Below, piece by piece: positions 44,806 through 52,796 of a stretch of DNA of 64,000 bases; position 1 is the stretch's first letter; each line of letters opens with the position of its first letter. Origin of the DNA: Aquipluma nitroreducens. Its GTDB lineage: Bacteria > Bacteroidota > Bacteroidia > Bacteroidales > Prolixibacteraceae. Under the pieces are notes generated by a model that was given only the letters and a program-made list of their open reading frames with translations, was not told where the DNA came from and ran no database searches. The translations under genes and the position numbers were made by a program. The stretch spans positions 5,509,501-5,573,500 of the forward strand of contig NZ_AP018694.1 in NCBI RefSeq assembly GCF_009689585.1. The letters run 5' to 3'.

Positions 44806-46158
44806 TTAAAAAATCGATTTAAAAAATATATTGTGAATTTCTGTAATTGCTTTCTGAGTATCCTTTTGATCAACAATCAGATAACTCACTAAATCAGAAG
44901 CGCCAGAACCACTCAGCAGTACATTGATTTTGTGCTGAGCAACTGCCGTAAACAACTTGGCAGAAACACCATGGTGTTGCTGCATGCCGTGACCAACAAC
45001 TGCGATTAGCGAAACCTGATCTTCAATAACAATTTCGCTTACCGAAGTGAGCGGTAATTGACTACAAATTTGCCTGGCTTTCTCAATTTCATTCTTATTC
45101 AGGATGATATTAATGCTCACCTGTGAGGTAATTACGGATCGAATGTTAATTGCCGATTGATGAAATGCCGTTGTTACTTTAGCCAAAATTCCGGGTTTAA
45201 AACCAACGCCAGGACCATTAAGTTTCAATACGGCAATTTCTTCGGTATGAACCACACTTTTAACCACATTGGGCGTAACAAACGATTCAGAATTGATAAT
45301 GGTAGTCAACTCTTTTCCTTTGTTTTTCAGACGATAAACATGAACCGGTATATGATTGCTGATTAACGGTTCGACAATTCGCGGATGAATGGATTGCTCA
45401 CTGAAATAAGATAATTCTGAAGCTTCAGCATAAGTCAGCCGTGAAATAAGCTGTGAATCAGGAACAAAAGCAGCATCCGAAGTTCTAAACTCTGCATCGA
45501 GTTCCCAAAGTTGGAGAGAATCAGCGCCAATCAGTCGGGTAATTCCAGCCGCAGAATAGTCAGCCGATCGTTTGCCCAATCTGGCCACTTTTCCTCCTGA
45601 AGTAATTCCGTATGAACCGGGAATCAGATTTATACCTTTTGGCAGCAAAGAGAGAAGCTTGGCTGATTCTTCATACAAAATAGTAGCGTTTCCGTATTCT
45701 TTAGTCACAATTAACCCAATATTCTCAGGAAAAAGGAGGTTTGAACTGACTTGGCTTTCGCTCAGAAACAGATGCAAAATGCATGCTGAAATACGCTCGG
45801 AGTAACTAATTACCTGATCTTTCAATGATAAAGAGAAATCGCCTGTAAACTCAATTCCTTTCAGTAAATTCTGAAGGTTTTTCAATTCATTAATCAAATT
45901 CTCATCGGATCTGGATGGATGAAAAACATTCAATCGCTCATTTACTTGATTCTGGATCTGATCAATTATGAAATCGGAAGTAACTGAATTGATAATTAGT
46001 GATTCGATGCCCTGTTCAAGGATTTCTAGTATTTCTGGAACGGCGGAAACAACAACAGTTTCGTCATTTTCTGATTCGGATAGAAGACTCGCGAAAGCCT
46101 CAAGAACAGGAAATTTAGATAAACTGCTTCCGCCAAATCGTACGACACAATTTGACAT
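44806..46158 (-). CDS. Divergent aspartate-kinase homologue with ACT domains
   Basis: The 450-aa protein has the aspartokinase fold (amino-acid kinase domain to about 285, then tandem ACT domains), but key motifs are altered. The N-terminal KFGGTS is VVRFGGSS (Lys to Arg), the GRGGSDYTA loop reads LGKRSADYSA, and the WTDVDGIYTADP loop reads LWELDAEFRTSDAAFVPD. The C-terminus keeps good ACT sequence (LNGPGVGFKPGILAKVTTAF, VAVVGHGM-like LIAVVGHGMQ). It leads the metY-metA operon, which suggests either a specialised aspartokinase or a non-catalytic regulator of methionine flux. Length is normal. Confidence 0.82.
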   Translation of the reverse strand: MSNCVVRFGGSSLSKFPVLEAFASLLSESENDETVVVSAVPEILEILEQGIESLIINSVTSDFIIDQIQNQVNERLNVFHPSRSDENLINELKNLQNLLKGIEFTGDFSLSLKDQVISYSERISACILHLFLSESQVSSNLLFPENIGLIVTKEYGNATILYEESAKLLSLLPKGINLIPGSYGITSGGKVARLGKRSADYSAAGITRLIGADSLQLWELDAEFRTSDAAFVPDSQLISRLTYAEASELSYFSEQSIHPRIVEPLISNHIPVHVYRLKNKGKELTTIINSESFVTPNVVKSVVHTEEIAVLKLNGPGVGFKPGILAKVTTAFHQSAINIRSVITSQVSINIILNKNEIEKARQICSQLPLTSVSEIVIEDQVSLIAVVGHGMQQHHGVSAKLFTAVAQHKINVLLSGSGASDLVSYLIVDQKDTQKAITEIHNIFFKSIF

Positions 46159-46230
46159 GAGATAAGTTTAAAATTGAAATTTGGAAGAATTTGGATTTGG
46201 GTTCGAGCCTTTAAACAATATGAAAATCAC

Positions 46231-46301
46231 ACCGCCTAAAGGCTAGCGCATTATCATAGACATAAAGGACATCATGGAATCATTGCAACCCATCGGATGG
46301 G
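46231..46301. repeat. Short palindromic repeat remnants upstream of the methionine operon
   Basis: The 322-bp spacer 46159-46480 contains GCCTAAAGGC (46234-46243) and CCCATCGGATGGG (46289-46301), two small palindromes of the type scattered in Bacteroidota genomes. The spacer must also carry the promoter of the minus-strand aspartokinase-metY-metA genes, but I could not see a clear -7 box or the core of a known SAM riboswitch. Confidence 0.4.
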
Positions 46302-46480
46302 AAACACAGGAGGTTATATTTTTTGCTGAATGATTCATATTCGATTACCTGAATTAATGACTGCAAACATAAATAGTTTTGCAATATAGACAAAGAATTA
46401 TCAGAATTGTTTCGAAAAAATCAGATTAAATAATTGTTAAGTGCCATTTTTATCTGATTTTCAGCATTCTATCCTTACGC

Positions 46481-47140
46481 TTAAAGATGGTCTTCTCCAA
46501 AAATAGTTTTGAAGTTACTGGCAATTATTTGTGCCAACTCGTTCTCATCGATCTTTAGAATTTGCGTTGCTAATGAATAAATTTCGTCAATTGAAATGTT
46601 ACGATCATCGGTTTCCAAAAACAAACGTTCAATGGGAATTGATCGAAAAATGTCATGTTTTGATTCATCTTTGAGAAGTTGTTCACCAACCGAAAAGTAA
46701 AAATCATGCTTGTTCAAGCTCGAAGTAGTCTCCCAATTGCCTCGATAACCATGAATGATCCATGGTAAATCAGATTTATTTTCTTTTTTATATTTTATCA
46801 AATCTGAATATGCCCGTACACAATGAATAATCAATGGTTTACGACGATTATTTGCAATCAGTACTTGTCGTTTAAAGCACCATTCCTGTAATGCGAAGTC
46901 TATCTCTATCAATCGATCAAGGCCGCATTCGCCAACAGCAAGCATATTTTTCTGAGCTGATGCGCGATCAATTGCCTCAAAACATTCCTCCACATTTACT
47001 TTTCCGATGTGCCATGGATGGAGTCCAGCCGAAAAAAGAAAATCCGGTTGATTGTGAGTTAACTCCTGAGCAAAAACATTCACGATCTGAGGATTCCCCG
47101 TTTTATCGGCTAAATGAGTATGTAGATTGATTAGTTGCAT
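46481..47140 (-). CDS. TatD-family metal-dependent hydrolase
   Basis: A 219-aa TIM-barrel hydrolase, a little shorter than the usual 255-260 aa TatD. Metal-site motifs are LHTHLAD (HxH), GLHPWH, VGECGLDR (Glu), LIIHCVRAYSD (His), IIHGYRGN (His) and LETDDRN (Asp). TatD proteins are DNases or, in some lineages, D-aminoacyl-tRNA deacylases. It starts 3 bp after the stop of a freestanding ThrRS editing domain, which makes a tRNA-proofreading role worth considering. Confidence 0.9.
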   Translation of the reverse strand: MQLINLHTHLADKTGNPQIVNVFAQELTHNQPDFLFSAGLHPWHIGKVNVEECFEAIDRASAQKNMLAVGECGLDRLIEIDFALQEWCFKRQVLIANNRRKPLIIHCVRAYSDLIKYKKENKSDLPWIIHGYRGNWETTSSLNKHDFYFSVGEQLLKDESKHDIFRSIPIERLFLETDDRNISIDEIYSLATQILKIDENELAQIIASNFKTIFGEDHL

Positions 47141-47143
47141 ATT

Positions 47144-47557
47144 TTATAAGCTTGCCCATATTCTAGCCTGTGAAACACCCGGCGCTTTAATGTTTAAGTC
47201 AAGAAAATATCCAAACGGGGTTTGCGCAACCGAATACCCGGCATTCAAAAGCCTTTTTTCAGCCTCGTTAAATAATTCTTTCGTAAATTCAGGAGAGGCT
47301 TTTGACTCGGATAAATGTGCAAAAGAATGAAGAATAACCGAATTGGTTTCATTCTTTCTGGCAACCCATTTCAAGTGGTTAACAAGCTTTTTTTCACGAG
47401 ACTTAAGATCATTTTCCTCATCTGTTTGTTCAACCTGAATAAACGACAGAATCGCTTTTGAAAATTGCTTCCCATCCAGAACTTCTTCAGTATCTTCCAG
47501 GTTTTTCTGCTGTGGAAAATAACTAAACTCGTCAACGAACATACACAATACTTTCAC
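47144..47557 (-). CDS. Freestanding archaeal-type ThrRS editing domain protein
   Basis: The 137-aa protein (GTG start at 47557) has the hallmarks of the tRNA-Thr-ED domain (PF08915-like, DTD fold): an MKVLCMFVDEFSYFPQQK start, ILSFIQVEQTDE, VILHSFAHLSES (YAHLS-type motif) and AQTPFGYFLDLNIKAPGVS (APFG-type motif). In archaea this domain is fused to ThrRS and removes Ser from tRNA-Thr. Here it stands alone, without synthetase domains. It is translationally linked to the TatD-family gene 3 bp downstream. Confidence 0.85.
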   Translation of the reverse strand: MKVLCMFVDEFSYFPQQKNLEDTEEVLDGKQFSKAILSFIQVEQTDEENDLKSREKKLVNHLKWVARKNETNSVILHSFAHLSESKASPEFTKELFNEAEKRLLNAGYSVAQTPFGYFLDLNIKAPGVSQARIWASL

Positions 47558-47655
47558 GTCTATTTTGTTTTAATTCATCAAATTTACTCGCTTTTTGGTG
47601 AAGTATTCCTCGATTGATAATTTATCTTAAATTTGAATTCTATTTAAACTGGAAA

Positions 47656-49887
47656 ATGAACTTGAAAACGGCTTTCCAAACTATTGTAATTCTTCTGTTG
47701 GTAATGCCAATTGTGGTAACCGGACAAATATCCAGAGGTGGAACTCCAATTCAAATCCAGAAGTTAAAATCATATTCTTCCAATACTACTGATTTGGTTG
47801 TCATGCCAGCTGTTGATAATGTAAAAATGAGAGGATTATACAGCAGGACTGATCAAAATAAATTGAAACCATTTCGCTTTGCTTATTCCTTCGATGTATC
47901 GTTAAACCTTAATAATTCAGGAACATGGTACAATACAACACAGGTAAATGTATGGCAATTACGCATTCGTTCAACCGGTGCGTACTCACTAAACCTGATT
48001 TTTGATCAGTTTAATTTGCCTGAAAATGCACGACTTTTCCTGATCAGTGAGAACACCGGTGAAATAAAAGGGGCTTATACTTCCGACAATAATTCAGAAA
48101 GCCGGATGTTTGCTGTGGAACCGATCGAAGGCGATGAACTGCTTATTCAATATGAAGAACCTGTTAATGTCCCTTTTCGTGGAGAACTGCAAATTGCAAA
48201 GGTCGCCCACGATTATGTTGGTATTGTAACCAAAGATCATCGGCCCTTAGGTATTTCAGGCTCTTGCAATGTGAATGTGAACTGTGATATCGCCAACGGA
48301 ACAGAAAATGTGCGCGATGGAATTTGTCGAATTATCATAGATGGGAGCGAACTTTGCACTGGAACTATGTTAAATAATACATCAAAGGATGGCGCTCCCT
48401 ATGTCCTTACGGCTTTTCACTGTTTCCAAACCTCAAATAATTCAAAGCCATCGCAATCACAAATGGAAAAAATGGCACAGTCTGCTTTATTTCTGTTTAA
48501 TTACGAATCGCCTTACTGCGGCACCATTGATGGCGATGTTAGCCATTCATTATCTGGAAGTACGGTCAAAGCATCATTCGATAGTCTCGATTTTGCTTTG
48601 GTTCGCCTCAATAACACGCCAACAGCTAATTACCGTCCTTATTTATTGGGTTGGAATCGGAAAAACATAGCGCCAAGCTCATCCATTTCTATTCACCACC
48701 CATTAGGCGATATCAAGAAAATTTCGATTGACAATGATCCTGCGATAACCGCAAAATTCAACAGTAGTTATCTGACAAATGGATTCTGGAAAGTTCTGCG
48801 GTGGGACTATGGAGTTACTGAAGAAGGTTCTTCCGGCGGTCCGCTTCTGGATCAAAACAAGCAATTAATTGGCTCGTTAACAGGAGGGTCAGCGAGTTGC
48901 CCACCTGGATTGCCCACCAATGATTATTTCGAAAAATTTGCTCTAGCCTGGGATTACAGAACGGAAAGCAGTAAACAGTTAAAAATCTGGCTCGATCCGA
49001 TAAATTCGAATGTTGAGAAACTTGACGGAATGGCTTTAAATCCGCCAGAGACACATTGCAGTGCCGTTACCAATTTTAAAGAAACTGATACTCACTCAAT
49101 TATTAAGATACCCGATGTAATAATTAAAAAGGGTTATTATAGTGGCTCAAATTCGGCGGGATTCACTGAATTTGCCGAACAATTTAAGTTCTCTAAAAGC
49201 TGTGAGTTATCGGGCATTTCGCTAGGTATCGCAAAAGTAAAATTGGCTACAGCAAACTCTACATCCTATATCAGTGTCAGAGTTTATGAAGGAACAGATA
49301 AGCCTGAACGATTATTGGTAGATAATGACAAATTCTATCTCAAGAATTTTTACGGAGATGCAATGAATTATCTTTCTTTCGCTAATCCGGTAAAAACAAC
49401 CGGGAACTTTTTTGTTTCCTACGACATTTCTAAAATAAATGCAGGCGATTCGTTGGTTGTATACATGGCAAACCGGAAATCGGATGTAACAAATAGTTTT
49501 TTCCTCAAAAATAACTCAGCATGGTCAACATACAATTCACTGAACCTGGAAGGAAATGGTTCCGCATTACTTTCCGAACTGATAGCCTGTAATATTAATG
49601 ACACGGCTTCTGTTGATACAACAAAGTCTAGCTTACTTGAAGCACGTTTCTATCCCAATCCACTCTCCGGAAATACAACTTTACATATTGAAACAATTGA
49701 AACGATTGATACCCCGGAAGACATTGCAGTTTACGATCTGCTTGGAAAAAAGCAAAATGTAACATTCACACAAACGGGATTAAATAAAATGAGTTTGAAT
49801 TTCAATGGCAAAAGAGCCGGGATATATTTTATACATCTACAATCGGGTGGCAAAAAGATTATCGGCAAAGTGGCCTATCTTCCTTAA
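47656..49887 (+). CDS. T9SS-secreted trypsin-like serine protease
   Basis: The 743-aa protein (ATG 47656; an upstream start adds 14 residues) has a signal peptide, an N-terminal beta domain (to about 190), and a chymotrypsin-fold protease with the triad His in YVLTAFHCF, Asp in SLDFALVRLN and Ser in EEGSSGGPLLD. Paired Cys residues around CTGT and the early CNVNVNCD fit the lysyl-endopeptidase-like group. A beta-sandwich follows, then a C-terminal type A sorting domain (RFYPNPLSG, VYDLLGKK, GIYFIHLQSG, KVAYLP) that directs export by the type IX system. Confidence 0.93.
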   Translation: MNLKTAFQTIVILLLVMPIVVTGQISRGGTPIQIQKLKSYSSNTTDLVVMPAVDNVKMRGLYSRTDQNKLKPFRFAYSFDVSLNLNNSGTWYNTTQVNVWQLRIRSTGAYSLNLIFDQFNLPENARLFLISENTGEIKGAYTSDNNSESRMFAVEPIEGDELLIQYEEPVNVPFRGELQIAKVAHDYVGIVTKDHRPLGISGSCNVNVNCDIANGTENVRDGICRIIIDGSELCTGTMLNNTSKDGAPYVLTAFHCFQTSNNSKPSQSQMEKMAQSALFLFNYESPYCGTIDGDVSHSLSGSTVKASFDSLDFALVRLNNTPTANYRPYLLGWNRKNIAPSSSISIHHPLGDIKKISIDNDPAITAKFNSSYLTNGFWKVLRWDYGVTEEGSSGGPLLDQNKQLIGSLTGGSASCPPGLPTNDYFEKFALAWDYRTESSKQLKIWLDPINSNVEKLDGMALNPPETHCSAVTNFKETDTHSIIKIPDVIIKKGYYSGSNSAGFTEFAEQFKFSKSCELSGISLGIAKVKLATANSTSYISVRVYEGTDKPERLLVDNDKFYLKNFYGDAMNYLSFANPVKTTGNFFVSYDISKINAGDSLVVYMANRKSDVTNSFFLKNNSAWSTYNSLNLEGNGSALLSELIACNINDTASVDTTKSSLLEARFYPNPLSGNTTLHIETIETIDTPEDIAVYDLLGKKQNVTFTQTGLNKMSLNFNGKRAGIYFIHLQSGGKKIIGKVAYLP

Positions 49888-49907
49888 TGTCGGATTGAGG
49901 GAATTGA

Positions 49908-50705
49908 TTATTTATTTGTATCAAAAAAACCTGCCATTCGCGTCGCTTCTGATGTGGTCATAAAATCGGCCTTCGAGGTTTGAATCAGATCGGCCACAGT
50001 TTTATACGATGGACAATTAGCAATACTAATCTTCTTTTTTTGCGCATGTACCTTATCAACTAAGGCTTTAATCTTTGTGAAGTCTTCAAAAGGTATATTT
50101 CCGATTCCTTTCCATGCCGTTAATTCGTTGAAATCGACTTCAATCAACGGCATTTTATTCGGGTCGATATTTTGGTCAATATCTTTTAAATTGCCTACCA
50201 AACCCAGAAAGCTTGGCTTAATGCGGTTTATTTTGTTGAGTTGCTCCTTGTCTTTAATCAAAATGCGTAATTTCCCCTGATGTGCTGTTCCATCGATATT
50301 ATATGTCAACATATCTGAAAAAGGACGCATTTCATTGGCAAGCTGTTTATAGATCTGCACGGGTTGAGTTGTGAAATTTAGGATGAGAAAAATATCTCCG
50401 GAATATCCCGGAATAATTTCATCCTTATTCTTTTTAAACTGATTGTAAAGAGGGTAGAGGTATGCTTCTGTTAAAGTTGGCAATTTGTGGTTAGCGCTGT
50501 CGGGCATAAGCGGCGTAACATAGATTTTTCCGTAGATATACATCACATCAGCCTGATAATTAAGGATCCCGCTGCCAATTGATTCCCATAGTTCGGTTTG
50601 ACCGCTAAAATTGTACGATGAAATGATCGGTTTGGCATTTTTTTGCGAAAACGAGAACTGAACCGTAAGTAAAAATAAAACACCAAAAAGTATAATCTTC
50701 TTCAT
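49908..50705 (-). CDS. Periplasmic PI-PLC/GDPD-like protein, probably inactive
   Basis: A 265-aa protein with a signal peptide (IILFGVLFLLTVQFSFS) and a TIM-barrel-like layout similar to glycerophosphodiesterase/AIM6-type proteins: a YLYPLYNQFKKNKD helix, IFLILNFTTQPVQIYKQL, LRILIKDKEQL and a terminal ATRMAGFF. The start of the barrel, where active members have an HNDY/HSHND catalytic motif, reads ISSYNFSGQTELWESI, and the later E-D metal site reads YQADVMYIYG. The catalytic His is absent, so I infer a binding or non-catalytic role. Fold assignment is moderate. Confidence 0.65.
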   Translation of the reverse strand: MKKIILFGVLFLLTVQFSFSQKNAKPIISSYNFSGQTELWESIGSGILNYQADVMYIYGKIYVTPLMPDSANHKLPTLTEAYLYPLYNQFKKNKDEIIPGYSGDIFLILNFTTQPVQIYKQLANEMRPFSDMLTYNIDGTAHQGKLRILIKDKEQLNKINRIKPSFLGLVGNLKDIDQNIDPNKMPLIEVDFNELTAWKGIGNIPFEDFTKIKALVDKVHAQKKKISIANCPSYKTVADLIQTSKADFMTTSEATRMAGFFDTNK

Positions 50706-50838
50706 ATAACCGAATCTTTGAGATTAGTAAAATTACTTTTTTTCGATTTTAAATCGGGAAAGTACATTATTATTTTTTACAATAATCTTTACAATTGCAA
50801 TTTCTTGAGTACTTTCGGATTCCCAAACAAAAACCAAA

Positions 50839-51987
50839 ATGATTTCTGAAAAGGCCAAAAATATAACTCCTTTTATCGTTATGGAAGTTCTTGAACGAGC
50901 TTCCGTTTTGGAAAAAGAAGGTAAAAACATTATTCATTTAGAAGTTGGAGAACCCGATTTTAATGTTCCGGCATGTGTGTTAAAGGCCAGCGAAACTGCC
51001 ATGAAGCAAGGCCGGACACATTATACGCACAGCCTGGGTGATCCGGAATTGCGACAAGAGATTTGCAACACTTACCTGAAGAACTATGGCGTTCATATTT
51101 CTCCGGAACAAGTTATTGTTACTTCTGGAACATCGCCTGCCATTTTGATGGTACTTTTCGCACTTTGCAATCCTGATGACGAAATTATCCTTTCCGACCC
51201 GGGATATGCCTGTTATCCAAATTTCATCAGCCTTTCCGGAGCAAAAATGGTAAAAGTACCGGTTTACGAAGAAGATGGGTTTCAATACCGGCCTGAGAAT
51301 ATTTGCTCAGCAATTACCGAACGCACCAAAGCGATCATGATTAACAGCCCAATGAATCCAACCGGGAACCTGCTTTCTCCGAAAACGTTAAAATCAATCG
51401 CCGGATTTTCACCCTATATTATTTCAGACGAAATTTACCACGGACTGGTTTACGAAGATCAGGCTCATTCCATTCTGGAGTTTACCAAACGTGCTTTTGT
51501 GCTGAATGGATTTTCGAAACTGTATGCCATGACCGGACTTCGGCTGGGCTATGTAATTGTTCCTGATGAATTTGTCCGTCCAATCCAAAAACTTCAGCAA
51601 AATCTGTACATCTGTGCCAGCTCGGTTGCCCAGCGCGCCGGTATCGCTGCTCTTCGCGAGGCAGATGCCGATGTTGAGCACATGAAAAACATTTACAACG
51701 AACGACGTAAATTCATGATTAGCCGGCTTCGCGAATTGGGATTCAGGATTACCGTTGAGCCAACTGGGGCATTCTATGTTTTCGTAAATGCTCAGCATTT
51801 GTCAACCGATTCGTATAAACTGGCTTTTGACATCCTGGAGAAAGCACATGTCGGAGTGACGCCCGGAATCGATTTTGGCGAAAATGGAGAAGGCTATTTG
51901 CGTTTTTCGTATGCCAATTCTCTTGAAAATATAATTGAAGGATTGAACCGATTAGAGAAATACATTCAGGAATTTAAAGGCTTGTAA
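50839..51987 (+). CDS. Class I/II PLP-dependent aminotransferase
   Basis: The 382-aa fold-type I enzyme has the SPGYACYPNF, MINSPMNPTGN and ISDEIYHGLVY motifs and the pyridoxal Lys in VLNGFSKLYAMTGLRLGY. A conserved Arg near the C-terminus (LRFSYANS) binds the substrate carboxylate. It resembles aspartate/aromatic-type aminotransferases of the MalY/PatA-like group. The exact amino donor is not clear. Its 3' end overlaps the convergent nitroreductase gene by 14 bp. Confidence 0.9.
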   Translation: MISEKAKNITPFIVMEVLERASVLEKEGKNIIHLEVGEPDFNVPACVLKASETAMKQGRTHYTHSLGDPELRQEICNTYLKNYGVHISPEQVIVTSGTSPAILMVLFALCNPDDEIILSDPGYACYPNFISLSGAKMVKVPVYEEDGFQYRPENICSAITERTKAIMINSPMNPTGNLLSPKTLKSIAGFSPYIISDEIYHGLVYEDQAHSILEFTKRAFVLNGFSKLYAMTGLRLGYVIVPDEFVRPIQKLQQNLYICASSVAQRAGIAALREADADVEHMKNIYNERRKFMISRLRELGFRITVEPTGAFYVFVNAQHLSTDSYKLAFDILEKAHVGVTPGIDFGENGEGYLRFSYANSLENIIEGLNRLEKYIQEFKGL

Positions 51988-52495
51988 ATTTCTCCCAATG
52001 TACCATCTCAGAAAAAGATTTCCGTGATTTTAGCGGAGCTTCTGAAGTTGTATAGCCCAATGGAATAAGAGCAATGGGTTCAATATTTTCGGGCAATTGC
52101 AGCTTTTTTCGGGTCATTTCAACATCAAAATTACAAACCCAGCAAGTGCCAATACCTAAATCTGTAGCCTTTAAAACCAAATGATCAATTGCAATAGCAG
52201 CATCAACATCAGCAAAATCTTTCCCATCAGTTTTTCGTTTCCATGATTGACTGTGATCTGAACAAACTACAATACAGGCAGGCGCTTCCCTAAACCAAGC
52301 TCTATGGTACACTTCATAAATATCAGCCAGTTTATCAGGATCAGTGATAACAATAAAATGCCACGGCTGATAATTTACTGCCGATGGCGCCATTCGTGCA
52401 GCTTCCAATATTTCCAAAATGATATTCCGGTCAACTTTTTCACTGGTAAAAGATCTGACTGAATAACGATTCCTTATTGCTTTATCGAGTTCCAT
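51974..52495 (-). CDS. Nitroreductase family FMN protein
   Basis: A 173-aa nitroreductase. The ATG at 52495 gives the standard beginning MELDKAIRNRYSVRSF with the FMN-phosphate Arg residues; the longer frame adds 25 odd residues. Other motifs are ARMAPSAVNYQPWHFIVI, AAIAIDHLVLKATDLGIGTCWVCNF and ALIPLGYTTSEAP. It reduces nitro or quinone compounds with NAD(P)H; the physiological substrate is unknown. The converging 3' ends overlap by 14 bp with the aminotransferase gene. Confidence 0.92.
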   Translation of the reverse strand: MELDKAIRNRYSVRSFTSEKVDRNIILEILEAARMAPSAVNYQPWHFIVITDPDKLADIYEVYHRAWFREAPACIVVCSDHSQSWKRKTDGKDFADVDAAIAIDHLVLKATDLGIGTCWVCNFDVEMTRKKLQLPENIEPIALIPLGYTTSEAPLKSRKSFSEMVHWEKFTSL

Positions 52496-52752
52496 AACTG
52501 ATTGTTCTGTATAAATACTGAATGTAAAAATCAGCAAAAAGTTGAAAATATTTAAAGTATTTATCTTCAAAAATACATCAATAAATCCGGATTCAAAGTC
52601 ACTTCATGTCACCTTTTCAACGAATAGATATGACTTTTTACTGATTTATTGGCAGTTATTTCTTTGAAAAAGGCAATTCTGACCGATCTTACGTCATTTT
52701 TTTCAATGGCATGATAATCGTAAAAACCAATTCGAGATTTAAACAATATGAC

Positions 52753-52760
52753 TACATTTG
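52753..52760 (+). promoter_or_regulatory. -7 box (TACATTTG) of the secA promoter
   Basis: A perfect TAnnTTTG octamer lies 36 bp before the secA ATG in the 301-bp spacer 52496-52796, which holds no gene. A TTG at proper spacing upstream is lacking. No hairpin or secM-like leader is seen. Confidence 0.5.
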
Positions 52761-52796
52761 TAACTTTCATTTTTTGATCACATTAAAACCCAGATA

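Noticed and set aside
46159-46480. SAM riboswitch upstream of the aspartokinase-metY-metA operon
   Set aside because: I looked on the minus strand for SAM-I and SAM-II type cores and saw only small palindromes of repeat type. A covariance model search of this spacer would settle it.
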